Of a stretch of 64,000 nt of DNA, positions 44,192-53,544 are shown piece after piece. This stretch comes from G965240365 sp965240365. GTDB lineage: Bacteria; Pseudomonadota; Gammaproteobacteria; Eutrophobiales; Eutrophobiaceae. Each line of letters starts with the position of its first letter. Within the stretch, counting starts at the first letter, position 1. The notes below the pieces were generated by a model. It was not told the DNA's origin, searched no databases, and was given only the letters and a program-made list of their open reading frames with translations. Made by a program: the position numbers and the translations under genes. The stretch spans positions 1,116,001-1,180,000 of the forward strand of contig OZ251218.1 in the NCBI GenBank assembly GCA_965240365.1. Reading direction: 5' to 3'.

Positions 44192-45010
44192 TCAACGCTG
44201 GCAGCGCGGGCAGTAGTAGGTGGCGCGTTGGCCGAGGCGGGCGAGTTTGATCGGGGTCTTGCAGCGCTGGCAGGGTTGACCCGCGCGGGCATAGACCTGT
44301 AGTTCATGCCGAAAATAACCGGGTTTGCCCTTGCCGTTGCTAAAGTCGCGCAGGGTGGTCCCGCCTTTTTTTATGGCCAGAGTCAGCACGGTCTTGATCG
44401 CCTCCACCAGCCTTGACAAGCGCGCCGCGGAAATCCGGCCGGCCTTGCGTTTGGGATGTATCCCGGCCAGGAACAGGGCTTCGTTGGCATAGATATTCCC
44501 CACGCCGACCACGATTCGGCTGTCCATGATCAATGTCTTAATCGCCCGCGCGCGCCGCCGGGTCTTTGCATGGAGATATTCAGGGTTAAACCCGGCGCCA
44601 AGTGGTTCAGGCCCAAGCCGCCGAATGAGTTTGTGCTTAAACGGGTCGGCCCCGGTCCAGAGCAACGCGCCGAATTTACGCGGATCGCGGAAGCGTAAAA
44701 TATGACCGGAGGCAAGGATAATATCCACGTGATCATGTTTTTCCGGCGCTGCTCCGGCGTTAAGAATAATGCGCAGGCTGCCGGACATGCCGAGGTGCAG
44801 GATCAGGCAGCCGCGCTCGCCGTGAAAGAGCAGATACTTGGCGCGGCGTTCCAGCTTTCTCAGTAACTGGTTTTTTAATGCGCGCCGCAATTGCGGGGAT
44901 ATGGGCCAGCGCAATCTGCGTTCGCGGATCACGATGTCTTTAACGGTCTCGCCAACCACATAAGGCGCAATGCCCCTGCGGGTGGTTTCCACTTCCGGCA
45001 GTTCGGGCAT
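44192..45010 (-). CDS. mutM: Formamidopyrimidine-DNA glycosylase
   Basis: Removes 8-oxoguanine and nicks abasic sites. 272 residues from the ATG at 45010; the catalytic start MPELPEVETTRRGI carries the N-terminal Pro nucleophile and Glu. LILHLGMSGSLRI, RDPRKFGALLW and VGVGNIYANEALFLAGIHP follow, and the C-terminal zinc finger uses PCQRCKTPIK and TYYCPRCQR. The start lies one base after the DUF4340 stop, so it is translated with the upstream Gld-like operon. Confidence 0.97.
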   Translation of the reverse strand: MPELPEVETTRRGIAPYVVGETVKDIVIRERRLRWPISPQLRRALKNQLLRKLERRAKYLLFHGERGCLILHLGMSGSLRIILNAGAAPEKHDHVDIILASGHILRFRDPRKFGALLWTGADPFKHKLIRRLGPEPLGAGFNPEYLHAKTRRRARAIKTLIMDSRIVVGVGNIYANEALFLAGIHPKRKAGRISAARLSRLVEAIKTVLTLAIKKGGTTLRDFSNGKGKPGYFRHELQVYARAGQPCQRCKTPIKLARLGQRATYYCPRCQR

Positions 45011-45011
45011 G

Positions 45012-45869
45012 TTATTCCGCCTTTGGGACAGGCGGCGGATTTTCGCGCGGCAGGAGTTTTTCGGCGTCATCGCTGCCCATATGAAACTGAATGCCGAGCG
45101 CCTCACGCCCCAGAATTAAATAGGGCTCGGTGGCCACGATGATAAACTCAAGCGTCCGGCCGTTAGCATCAATAATGCCGATGCGTCGCCCGCTCGCGCT
45201 TGCCTCAAGCGCGCCGGCGGAGATCGCGACCGCATTGCGCCAGCCGTTGACGCTGCGTTGCAACCTGGCCGGGCTGATGTCCAGCGGTGTTTTCAGTTGC
45301 CACTGCCCGTTCACTTTATACAGTTCATTCTCCGGGAAACGGATCTTTGCGATATTGAATGCCTCCGGCAGCAATTTTAATTCGGCAAAGAATGCGGCGT
45401 TGGTGGTTAATTGCCGGTAGAGAAAATCATCAATTAAATGAATGCGCTCATTGAACAGGATGTAACGGCGTTGATCGATGGCATCGGTATGGCCAAAGCG
45501 GAATTCATGTTCATTGAGTTTCATAATGATGGCCGGCCGGGCCAGCCCGAAACGATCCGGCGGATGGACAACCGGATCCAGTTGCGCGCGCGATTCGCTG
45601 GCCGGCAGGCGCAGCATGGCATTGATACGGGCCGGATTGGCCCGGATCGCAAGCGGCGCGCGCATGAACCAGTCAGCGCCCTCCTTTTCAAAGATAAAGT
45701 CATCAAGCGCTTGACGTTGGATCTCAATGCGCTTGATCGTATTTTGGTCCAGCCCGGCGGCCAGCAGCGCGGGTTCGACCTCGGCCGCGGGTTTGAACAA
45801 CAAAAGCGCGGCCGCCAGCAAGGCGATAAGGGCCAGCAGGCCCAGGTTGATAATGAGCGCGCGGCTCAT
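45012..45869 (-). CDS. DUF4340 domain-containing membrane-anchored protein
   Basis: About 285 residues from the ATG at 45869, with an N-terminal membrane anchor (LIINLGLLALIALLAAALLL) and a periplasmic DUF4340 region (about 40-285). The family regularly follows GldG-type ABC auxiliary proteins; here it is one base after the GldG-like gene and just before mutM. Its function is unknown. Confidence 0.8.
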   Translation of the reverse strand: MSRALIINLGLLALIALLAAALLLFKPAAEVEPALLAAGLDQNTIKRIEIQRQALDDFIFEKEGADWFMRAPLAIRANPARINAMLRLPASESRAQLDPVVHPPDRFGLARPAIIMKLNEHEFRFGHTDAIDQRRYILFNERIHLIDDFLYRQLTTNAAFFAELKLLPEAFNIAKIRFPENELYKVNGQWQLKTPLDISPARLQRSVNGWRNAVAISAGALEASASGRRIGIIDANGRTLEFIIVATEPYLILGREALGIQFHMGSDDAEKLLPRENPPPVPKAE

Positions 45870-45870
45870 G

Positions 45871-47259
45871 TCAGCGCTTCCTGCGGCCAAGACCGATACT
45901 GATGCCCGTGACGACCAGCAGGGCCGGCAGGATAAACAGAAAGCCAATACCCATCACGCCCAGGGTGATGCCGGACATATTCAGTTGCAGGTCGGCGGCG
46001 ATCCTGGGCGGGATCGAGATGAACTCGTCATCACTGCTCAACCAGTTAATGATGCGGGCGCCGAGTTCATTATTCCCGCTGTTGGCCAGATAGGTGTTGG
46101 ACAGGAAGTCGCCGTCACCCATGACCACGATGCGTTGTTGCCGGGTGATCAGTTCGTTGCCTTCCTGCCGTTCGATTTCGCGCTCAAGACTGACGCCGAG
46201 GGTTAACGGGCCGGGCGTGTCGCCTTCTTTATCGGGCGCTATGACCCCTTCCAGCTTGCCGGTTTCGCTCCAGGTATGGGCGCCGGTGGCCAGCACGGGT
46301 TTAAGCCGCCATTTTTCCGAGTCCCCGGCCTCGATGGCGGCGGCCATCGGAAACAGGGTCGCAAGGTCAAAGCCGTCGGTGATCGAATGCGGCGCATAGA
46401 GGCTGCCGGTCACCAGGGCGATGGTGGGGTCGCTGATCCCGATCATCTGCCCGGCCGAGTCAATGACCACGCCCGGGATAAATTGAATGTCCAATAATCC
46501 GGCCAGCGGCCCGAGCCCTTGCAGGGCGCCGGGCTCATGCAGCCACAGCAGGTTGCCGCCGGCATTGATATAGTCTGTTACTATTTCTAGCTCGCCCGGC
46601 AGGTAATTCACCCGCGGCCCGGCAATCACCAGGACGCTGATATTATCGGGCAGGATCCGGGTTTCGCCCAGATTAACAGGCTGGGTTCGATAGCCCTGAT
46701 TAACTAACTGTTTGCCCCATTCGCCCAGGTCATGGTTGGCCACGCCCAGTATTTCCCGCTCGCCATGCCCTTCTATAAAGGCCAGCCAGTGTTCCCGGCC
46801 GCGCGCCAGCCGTTGCAGGGCGTTGGTAAAGACCTGTTCGTCATCGGACTTGACATGCTCGGCACGATTTTGATAACGAATAATGATTTCGCCGTCAACG
46901 CTGATGCCAAGATTGCGGACTTCGTCCGGCGCGGCATCCGGGTTGACAAAACGCAGGCGGATATCGTCCTTGTGCCTTTGATATTTCCCCACGAACTGTC
47001 TGATGGATTCGCGCAGCAACGGGTTTTCACGCGCATAAGAGGTCACTTCTACAGGGCCGGGCAGCGTGCCCAGCAATTCACGGCTGGCCTCCGACAAGGT
47101 ATGGCGGCCGTTTGCGGTCCAGTCATATTCAAGCACATGGCGGTTGCTCAACCAGGCCAGCAGACCCAGCACAACGAGCAGCAGGGCCGGCATGACGATG
47201 CTGTTCAGACGGGCGGCCAGCAGGCGGGTTTTATGCGTGACCGGCCGGGCCTTAGCCAT
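45871..47259 (-). CDS. GldG-like ABC auxiliary membrane protein
   Basis: A 462-residue protein (ATG at 47259) with an N-terminal membrane helix, a large periplasmic domain beginning YDWTANGRHTLSEASRELL that continues with NPDAAPDEVRNLGI and LAFIEGHGEREIL, and a C-terminal membrane helix (GITLGVMGIGFLFILPALLV). This is the ABC-transporter auxiliary (GldG/DUF4350-like) architecture. It overlaps the permease gene by 8 bases. It works with the adjacent ATPase and permease in an uncharacterised export or envelope task. Confidence 0.82.
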   Translation of the reverse strand: MAKARPVTHKTRLLAARLNSIVMPALLLVVLGLLAWLSNRHVLEYDWTANGRHTLSEASRELLGTLPGPVEVTSYARENPLLRESIRQFVGKYQRHKDDIRLRFVNPDAAPDEVRNLGISVDGEIIIRYQNRAEHVKSDDEQVFTNALQRLARGREHWLAFIEGHGEREILGVANHDLGEWGKQLVNQGYRTQPVNLGETRILPDNISVLVIAGPRVNYLPGELEIVTDYINAGGNLLWLHEPGALQGLGPLAGLLDIQFIPGVVIDSAGQMIGISDPTIALVTGSLYAPHSITDGFDLATLFPMAAAIEAGDSEKWRLKPVLATGAHTWSETGKLEGVIAPDKEGDTPGPLTLGVSLEREIERQEGNELITRQQRIVVMGDGDFLSNTYLANSGNNELGARIINWLSSDDEFISIPPRIAADLQLNMSGITLGVMGIGFLFILPALLVVTGISIGLGRRKR

Positions 47260-47995
47260 AGCTCCGTTCAGCCTCAAGCCGCCAGATCGAGAGCGCGATG
47301 AAGAAGGCGCTGACCAGCAAATAGTAAATCACATCGGCCGAGTTAAACACGCCATTCAATAAATTGTTGTAATGGCTTAACAGCGACAGATAAGAAAATA
47401 TCCCGGCCATCCGCTCCGAGGCGTTGGTCCCGGCAATGTTAATGATCCACAGTAAAAACAAGACGCCAAAGGTGGCGATCGCGGCCACGCCCGGTTGCCG
47501 CGTTAACGTGGAAATAAACAGGCCAATGGCGGCAAATGCCGACATCAACAACAACAAACCGATCAGGCCGGCCGCGATCTGCCCCAGGTCCAGGCGGGCG
47601 CCAAACAGCAGCGAGGCCGGCATCAGGCTGATCATGATCAACACCAGACAATAGAACGCGGCCAGCCCGAGGTATTTGCCCAGTACCAGTTCGGTCAGGC
47701 TGATCGGAGAGGAATAAAGCAATTTGATAGTGCCCAGCCGCCGTTCCTCCGTGATCAGGCGCATCGTCAGCAGGGGTGAAACCAGCAGCATAATCACCCC
47801 GGCAATCTGATACAGACCGGCCACGACCGTTTCGGTCAGCCCGCTGGCCGCGCGGGCCGGTTGCATATACTCGGCCAGCAACAGATAGAAGAAGATCGCC
47901 AGCAGAAACTGAATAACGGCCAGTATGATCCAGGCCAGCGGCGCCTTGAACAGGCGTCTCAGTTCATTGGCCGCGATCAGGATAATATTATTCAT
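47252..47995 (-). CDS. ABC transporter permease (GldF-like)
   Basis: A 247-residue ABC-2 permease (ATG at 47995) with about six hydrophobic segments, starting NIILIAANELRRLFKAPLAW and continuing with RLITEERRLGTIKLLYSSPI typical of ABC-2/GldF permeases. The ATPase upstream overlaps its start by 8 bases. The set resembles Gld or Nos-type exporters whose substrate is unknown. Confidence 0.86.
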   Translation of the reverse strand: MNNIILIAANELRRLFKAPLAWIILAVIQFLLAIFFYLLLAEYMQPARAASGLTETVVAGLYQIAGVIMLLVSPLLTMRLITEERRLGTIKLLYSSPISLTELVLGKYLGLAAFYCLVLIMISLMPASLLFGARLDLGQIAAGLIGLLLLMSAFAAIGLFISTLTRQPGVAAIATFGVLFLLWIINIAGTNASERMAGIFSYLSLLSHYNNLLNGVFNSADVIYYLLVSAFFIALSIWRLEAERSYG

Positions 47996-48953
47996 CGCCG
48001 CCTGCCCCGGCCGCATTGATGGGCTGTTGTCCCTGGGTCAGGCGCATAAAGATGGACTCAAGCGAGCTATCGCCCGGATTCAGCTTATAAAGCCCCCAAT
48101 CGTTGTGGACGGCCATTTGCGCCAGTTTATCGATCACATTATCTTGCGGGGCGATATCAAGCAGCAAGGCGCCCTGTTCGGTGGTGTTGACCTGCTTGAC
48201 GCCGGCAACGGCCAGTAATGTTTCCCTTGGCGGCGGTCTGGCGAGGCCGAGTTCTATGCGCGCCGGTCTGTGCTGATCATTTTGCAATTCGGCCAGCGGC
48301 CGGTCCAGCACGATAGCGCCCTGATTAATGATCAATACCCGGTCACAAAGACCCTGCACCTCGGACAGGATATGCGTGGAGAGGATCACACTGTGATCCT
48401 CTCCGAGTTCGCGCATGAGTTCCCGGATCTCCCGGATCTGGATCGGGTCCAGCCCGGCGGTCGGTTCATCCAGGATAATGACCGCGGGCGCATGGATGAT
48501 CGCCTGGGCGATACCGACCCGCTGTTGATAGCCCCTGGAAAGATTTTGAATCAGGCGGCGCCCCGCCTGTGCCAGCCCGCAACGCCGTTTACTGAGCCTG
48601 ACCGCGGCCTCAATGTCATCTTTGGCAATATTGCGCAGTCTGGCGGCAAAATGCAGATATTCATCCACGCACAGATCATGGTACAGCGGCGGCTGCTCCG
48701 GCAAAAAGCCGATATGCCGCTTGGCCTCGCGGGCATCGGCCTGAATATCCAGCCCGGCGACGGTGACAGAACCCCGGCTCGCCGCCAGCACGCCGCTAAT
48801 GATTTGCATCGTGGTGGACTTGCCCGCCCCGTTGGGGCCGAGAAAACCGAGAATCTCCCCCCGATGCACATTAAAACTCACCTGATCGATGGCCAGTTGC
48901 GGGCCATAAAAACGGGAAAGCGCCTCTGCCGATATGAGTATTTCATTTTCCAT
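47988..48953 (-). CDS. ABC transporter ATP-binding protein
   Basis: A 321-residue ATPase. Walker A is FLGPNGAGKSTT, the signature is LSRGYQQRVGIAQ, Walker B is VIILDEPTAGLDP and the switch His is in VILSTHILSE. The C-terminal about 90 residues extend beyond the NBD as in GldA/multidrug types. First gene of ATPase-permease-GldG-DUF4340-mutM. Confidence 0.93.
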   Translation of the reverse strand: MENEILISAEALSRFYGPQLAIDQVSFNVHRGEILGFLGPNGAGKSTTMQIISGVLAASRGSVTVAGLDIQADAREAKRHIGFLPEQPPLYHDLCVDEYLHFAARLRNIAKDDIEAAVRLSKRRCGLAQAGRRLIQNLSRGYQQRVGIAQAIIHAPAVIILDEPTAGLDPIQIREIRELMRELGEDHSVILSTHILSEVQGLCDRVLIINQGAIVLDRPLAELQNDQHRPARIELGLARPPPRETLLAVAGVKQVNTTEQGALLLDIAPQDNVIDKLAQMAVHNDWGLYKLNPGDSSLESIFMRLTQGQQPINAAGAGGDE

Positions 48954-48989
48954 CGCCGGGTTATTATTATTGGAAGCCCCGGATAAGTC

Positions 48990-49130
48990 TATCCCGTTGT
49001 CGGGGTCAATACCGATGAGACGAATCAGGCTTGCCTGGTGTGGGCGGGCAGCAGGCGGGCGAAAGCCGGAATCCAGTGGTTTTAACTATACATTCCCCCT
49101 GCCTGCCGCAGGCGGGGTGTTTGGATAGGT
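48990..49130. repeat. Dispersed repeat cluster
   Basis: GGGTCAATACCGATGAGACG and onward matches the stretch at 9966, followed by a GCGAAAGCCGGAATCCAGTGG module and a CCTGCCTGCCGCAGGCGGGG palindrome. No gene is present. Confidence 0.5.
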
Positions 49131-49140
49131 GGGGGCTTGC

Positions 49141-51428
49141 TTAGTACTCAAGCTCTATGCCCAGCTTGATAGTGCACGGCGGCCCTTGATAAGCAAGAGC
49201 AGATACTCCTGTCAGAATCCAGTAAGCTTCGTCAGCAAGATTGTCCACATTAAGCCGCAGGGTCAGCCCCTTACCCGCAACTTTCGTCTCATAGCGCGCG
49301 CCCATGTCAAACAGCGTGACATCGCCGTAATAGAACCGGTTGCCCGGATCGGCGGGTCGTTTACCTATATAACGCGCGCCTGCCGTCAAGGTCAGCGGCA
49401 AGCTCGGCATTCGGTACTCGCCGTAGAGACTGAACTGCTCGCGGGCCACTACCCGGATGCGCTTGCCATCTAGCGTGCCGCCCGTGGTTTTCTGGTTAGT
49501 AGCGTCCAGCCACATGGCGCTGGTCGTCACAAGCCATTGAGAACCTAAGCGGAATTTGCCGTTGAGTTCCAGACCCTGGTAACGGGCCTCGCCGTCCTGG
49601 GTGAACACATTAGCCGGAGTGGTGTAGGCGAGCGCTCGCTCCATTCGGAACAGCGCGGCGCTGGCCGACCAGTCATCGCCTTCGGCCTTTGCGCCAAGTT
49701 CCACTTGCCTGCTCACGCGCGGCGGGAAGACTTGATTGGCGTTGGCCGCAGTTCTTGGCGCCGTTCTCCCTTGTTCCAGGGCTTCTACATAACTGCCGTA
49801 AAGGGATAAGCCTTCCACCGGGCGGAAGATGGCGGCAATAGTGGGTGTGATTGCGCTCTTGTCGTAGTCCGACAACTTGTCATCCCAATTACTGTGCCGC
49901 AGGCCGAGAATGATATCCCAGTCTTCGCCAAATTGTAATGTATCTGATAGGAATACCTCTCGCCGATGGCTGGAGCCAAATTCCCTATCTACGTCCTTAT
50001 AAGAAGGAATACTGTCAAATGGGCTACTAATCTCAACGGGATTGGACAGGTTGCCCACGTTGAGAATATCACGATAGCTGTTCCGGTCGTATGTCCAGAT
50101 GTTGCGAATTTTAGTGTATGAGGCCCCTAATGCTAACTCATGCGATATCGGGCCGGTTGTGAAGACGCCGTTGATCAGCGCTTGTGATTGTGCGCCTTTA
50201 AATCGTCCTGCGCCGTTCCAAGACCTCAACGAGTAGTTGCCGAAAGAATCAGAAAAGATTTGTGGTATATTATATCTGTTGCCACTTTCTGAATAGCGAT
50301 ACGCCAGAGTCAAAGTCCAGTCTGTGACAAAATCCCAGGAAAGATCTGTGCTGTAGGTTTTTTGAATCGTTTCAACAAATGCATAGGAAGGGGTAAGTCT
50401 GCGACTACCGTTAATAGGCGCCGGTGGTTTAGTGAAGGCATTATAGCTAACAGTGCCATCAGAGCTTGCTACTAACCCCCAATAACCGCCTGTGCGTTCA
50501 TGCTTTGCCAATAGCGAATCAACTCGCCATAGCAAGTCAGGTGTGATTTCCCAGTCCAGGGCGATGGAGCCTGAATTACGCCGTGACTCGCCATCGTTGA
50601 TATAGGTGTCTCCTGATTCATGGAGCAGATTGACGCGATAACCAAAGCGATCATCGGCGCCCAGCCGTCCGCCCACATCGCCATGAACCAGCGCCAGACC
50701 GCTGTCCATCACCTGTGTGCTCAAGCTCTGAAAAGGTTCATCTGTCGGCCGTTTCATTACATAGTTGATGATGCCGCCCGGACGCCCGAAGCCGTACAGG
50801 AAGCCACCGGCGCCCTTGAGAATGTCAATACGATCCACGTGCTCCAGAGGTAGATCATTCGATACCACACGTGCATTCAGGCCATCAATTTTATGCCCGG
50901 CATAAAAGTCGACTGTTAGACCCCGTATAGCTGGATAGGCATTTTCAGTTGTAAGATTATCCGTCATTAAGCCGACTGAGGCATCACTCTTGGCGATGTC
51001 GGCTAACGAGCGCGCCTGTTTGTTTTTTATCAACTCGCTTGAATAGACATCAACGCTGTAAGGGGTGTCTTTGAGTATTTTATTACCGAGCACACCGATA
51101 TTTGCGTCTTCCACACGATAGGCGCTATCGGCATCACCGGATAACCAAGGCTGCGCTGATTGCGCGTCTCCCTCGACCGTGAGGGGCGGCAACATTTCGG
51201 GTTCTGCTGCTTTGGATTCGGGTGTGGTATTGGCGTCTGATGCCGCAATGAGCGGTGTGATGTTGGCGGTGGTAACGGTTGAATTAAAGGTTTGGTCGAT
51301 ACCCGGAAAGTCTTGCCTGCTGGTGTTCTCAGCTAATTTTTCGGGGGGGGGGGGGGGGGGGTAATATTGTTGGCGAACAGAGGCGCGCTGAGGCTAAGCA
51401 TGAGCAGCATGTTTGAAAGTGTTTTCAT
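49141..51428 (-). CDS. TonB-dependent siderophore receptor with poly-C phase switch
   Basis: The full gene starts at the ATG at 51428 (GAGGA 7 bases upstream) with a signal peptide of about 19 residues (MKTLSNMLLMLSLSAPLFA), then NNIT and a run of prolines encoded by the tract at 51343-51361. With 19 Cs the frame runs into CCG AAA AAT TAG and stops; with 17 or 20 Cs it continues EKLAENTSRQDF into the receptor. The receptor body (51195 down) has a plug with YSVDVYSSELIKNKQARSLA, LEHVDRIDILKGAGGFLYGF and PGGIINYVMKRPTDEP, and a barrel ending CTIKLGIELEY, like FecA/FhuE siderophore receptors. It reads as phase-OFF here, or the tract length is mis-assembled. Confidence 0.88.
51343..51361 (-). repeat. 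19-base poly-C tract within coding sequence
   Basis: An uninterrupted run of 19 G on the plus strand (C on the coding strand) just after the signal-peptide codons of the siderophore receptor. Runs of this length are slippage-prone during replication. Frame count: ATT A + C19 + GAAAAATTAG gives a stop after about five proline codons; in-frame expression needs a tract length of 2 modulo 3. Confidence 0.95.
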
Positions 51429-51466
51429 TGGGAAGTCCTCGTGTCTTTAGTTTTTATCAAAACGGC

Positions 51467-51495
51467 ATTATAAAAGTAGTTTAAATGATTCGCAA
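51467..51495 (-). promoter_or_regulatory. Promoter of the phase-variable receptor
   Basis: On the minus strand TTGCGA at 51495-51490, 17 bases, then TATAAT at 51472-51467, a near-ideal sigma-70 promoter about 40 bases upstream of the start codon. Since the promoter, ribosome site and signal peptide are intact, the poly-C run is the only defect. Confidence 0.65.
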
Positions 51496-51539
51496 GTTTA
51501 TTTTTATAAAAATGTGAAATTATTTTTAGCGTTGATATT

Positions 51540-51926
51540 TTGGCCTGCTTGCTATGGGGAGGCAAAAGCCGGAATTGAACCCCACATCGTCATTCCGGCC
51601 TGTCTGCTGCCCGCCTGTTGAAGGCAGGCAGGCGAAAGCCGGAATCCAGTAGTTTTTACTATCCATTCCGGTTTGCCTGAATCAGACAGGCGGGAATAAC
51701 GAATACTCAATTTCGGGTACACAGGCCGGTTTGAAAGCGGTTCCTGGCCCGTTGCCACTTGTTCCAGAGCTTCTACATAGCTGCTTTAGCTGAAACGCCG
51801 GGATTGAAGGCCGGGCACAAGGGCACCGGCCCGGCCACCAGGCCGCGCCTTCCAGGTAATGCGGATGCTCGGTCAATCGATTAACTGGACGCGGCCGGAC
51901 AACACCAGCAACCCCGGCCACGGCGG
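51540..51926. repeat. Repeat and receptor-remnant region, no intact gene
   Basis: 51590-51700 holds dispersed GGAATCC...CATTCC modules and GC-rich palindromes. On the minus strand about 51755-51785 encodes SYVEALEQVATGQE, nearly the same as SYVEALEQGRT in the adjacent receptor (about 49760-49795), so this is a relic of a second, related TonB receptor. The rest to 51926 has no recognised feature. Confidence 0.5.
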
Positions 51927-52283
51927 CTATTTCATAACGATGCCGGCCTCAAAACTTCTCAGGCTGTGGCGCGCCAGGGCCAAGCTCGCCTTGGCCCGGT
52001 TTAGCACCAGGTACAAAAACAAATTGGTGTTGGTTTCGAGCGGACGGATGAGGTGATATTGCTTGGACAGGCTGATGAGAATGTCCTCAATACCATCGTT
52101 GAGTTTCAGTTTCTCCACCACTTCTAATTTGGTTTTAACGACCTGGGCATTCCCGGCGGCGGCCACCTCGGCGTCGATGCCGCTGCCGTCTTCGGCCATC
52201 AACATACCTGACTCCATATCGACCAGGGCGGAAAAAATGTAACCTTCGATTTCTCTAAGCGGACTCAATTCAAATTTTGGCAT
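51927..52283 (-). CDS. Roadblock/LC7-domain protein
   Basis: A 118-residue single-domain protein: IFSALVDMESGMLMAEDGSG, AEVAAAGNAQVVKTKLEVVE, IEDILISLSKQYHLIRPLE and LFLYLVLNRAKASLALARH. This is the roadblock/LC7 (MglB-like) fold associated with bacterial Ras-like GTPases. It lies 111 bases from a second LC7 gene on the same strand. No small GTPase is next to them, so the partner is unknown. Confidence 0.75.
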   Translation of the reverse strand: MPKFELSPLREIEGYIFSALVDMESGMLMAEDGSGIDAEVAAAGNAQVVKTKLEVVEKLKLNDGIEDILISLSKQYHLIRPLETNTNLFLYLVLNRAKASLALARHSLRSFEAGIVMK

Positions 52284-52394
52284 CTCAAAATTCTCCTCGT
52301 GATTCAGTTGAGTTGGGTGATTGGTTTTTGCCAGCGGCCGCGCCTCCTTGCGGAATATGGATGCTGGATAAAACCGGATTGCGTGGGGTGGCGC

Positions 52395-52805
52395 TCATGA
52401 ATTGATCGAGCCTCCCCGGTGCAAGAGTTTTTCAATCTCTCTGGCCGTATCGCGGGCGCCGCGCAGCAGGGTGCCGACATTGACGCTCTGGTCGCAGTGG
52501 GTGCAAAAAAGAAACGTCTCGTCGCGCCTGCGAATGCGCACTATGACGGCGCTGCCGGTGGCGCACTGCAATACCGTCTCCTGGTTGGGAGAGCCGAGCA
52601 CCTGGATGGAAAAGGCTTCCGTCAAAGAGAGCAGCGCACAGGCCATGGCCGCTTGCGTGTCGGCCGATTCGCCGCTGTCGATATTCGAGGCGACCGGGCT
52701 GCCATCGGCGGTCGATAAAAGGGAGTGAGCTGAGCCGTCGAGCATGCTTGAAAAGGCGCTGATCCGCGCATTGATGGGCGCTATGACTGGGTCGCTGTCA
52801 GTCAC
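52395..52805 (-). CDS. Roadblock/LC7-like domain protein
   Basis: A 136-residue protein with a similar alpha/beta layout: ISAFSSMLDGSAHSLLSTADGSPVASN, AMACALLSLTEAFSIQVLG, VIVRIRRRDETFLFCTHCDQ and LLRGARDTAREIEKLLH. It resembles regulators of Ras-like GTPases and may dimerise with the neighbouring LC7 protein. Upstream is an IS5-type relic, so the regulatory context may have been changed. Confidence 0.65.
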   Translation of the reverse strand: MTDSDPVIAPINARISAFSSMLDGSAHSLLSTADGSPVASNIDSGESADTQAAMACALLSLTEAFSIQVLGSPNQETVLQCATGSAVIVRIRRRDETFLFCTHCDQSVNVGTLLRGARDTAREIEKLLHRGGSINS

Positions 52806-52944
52806 GGAAATATCTTGCTCGCGATGTTTGGCTTTTTCACATTGTTATTTGTATTATTCATTGTTCGTTATTCGAGTTTATGACTCAGAAATCTGGCTGT
52901 ATGCACTAAGTCTTTCAGTTGACAAAAAAACCGATTTTTTGTCA

Positions 52945-53095
52945 GCTCCCTGATAACTTTTCTAAATTAAGTCGGATTATAGCAGAGATCAAGCTCAGCA
53001 TGGCCAGATAGTTTGACGGCCAGGCGCTTATAGCGGGTGGCGGCGTGCCTGTAACAGGCACGCCGCCACATGAGTCTTGGTGCTCAGGCCGTCCC
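52945..53095 (-). pseudogene. IS5-family transposase relic
   Basis: On the minus strand, GRDGLSTKTHV near 53090-53058 resembles the GGxSTKIH motif, and downstream TRYKRLAV, then after a frameshift NYLAMLSLISAIIRLNLEK, resembles the C-terminal RYDKLAxNYLAMxxLAxI end of IS5/IS427 transposases. The middle is deleted and replaced by a perfect hairpin at 53039-53067. It is too decayed to be active. Confidence 0.55.
53039..53067. repeat. Perfect 13-bp stem-loop
   Basis: GGCGGCGTGCCTG at 53039-53051 pairs perfectly with CAGGCACGCCGCC at 53055-53067 around a TAA loop. It lies at the deletion junction of the IS5-type relic and has no poly-T tail, so it is not an intrinsic terminator. Confidence 0.8.
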
Positions 53096-53412
53096 GTAAC
53101 TAGCCCACCTGCCTGCGACAGGCAGGTCTGCATCGGTTAAACTCCTGTATAGTAAGCACTCACAGACTACCCGATTTTTTATCTTAGACAAAATCTGACT
53201 TCTATCTGAACCTGTACATCCCGCTGTCCAGGTCCGGCGCTTTTTTAACCGCCTTGATAAGGCAAGGCGCAAAGGTTTAGTGGCTATAGCAAATCGGATA
53301 TTATTGGGTAAAATCGGGTATAAACCAGATATCCTTGGACAGGGAGAGCGCATGAGAGCGGGCGACAATTAAATAGGCAGAGATGGCCCGCCTGCCGCAG
53401 GCAGCCTCTTAA

Positions 53413-53544
53413 GGAAACTCTGATTGAATCAGAGTTTCCTGCGGTACAGGGACATACCGCCAAAATCAATGATGCAAATCATTGATTTTGAAGCCCTGCC
53501 TGCAGCAGGCAGGTAAGTCCAGGATGGATTTATTCAGAGCTTCC
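53413..53544. mobile_element. MITE-like element family 2, copy a
   Basis: A 132-bp element with inverted ends (left GGAAACTCTGATTGAATC; right, inverted, GGAAGCTCTGAATAAATCC) flanked by TTAA on both sides (53409-53412 and 53545-53548). Ends of the form GGAAG-T-TGAATAA and 4-bp T/A-rich duplications are typical of IS5-group elements. Internally it holds the palindrome AAAATCAATGA/TCATTGATTTT and a CCTGCCTGCAGCAGGCAGG tract. Confidence 0.8.
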
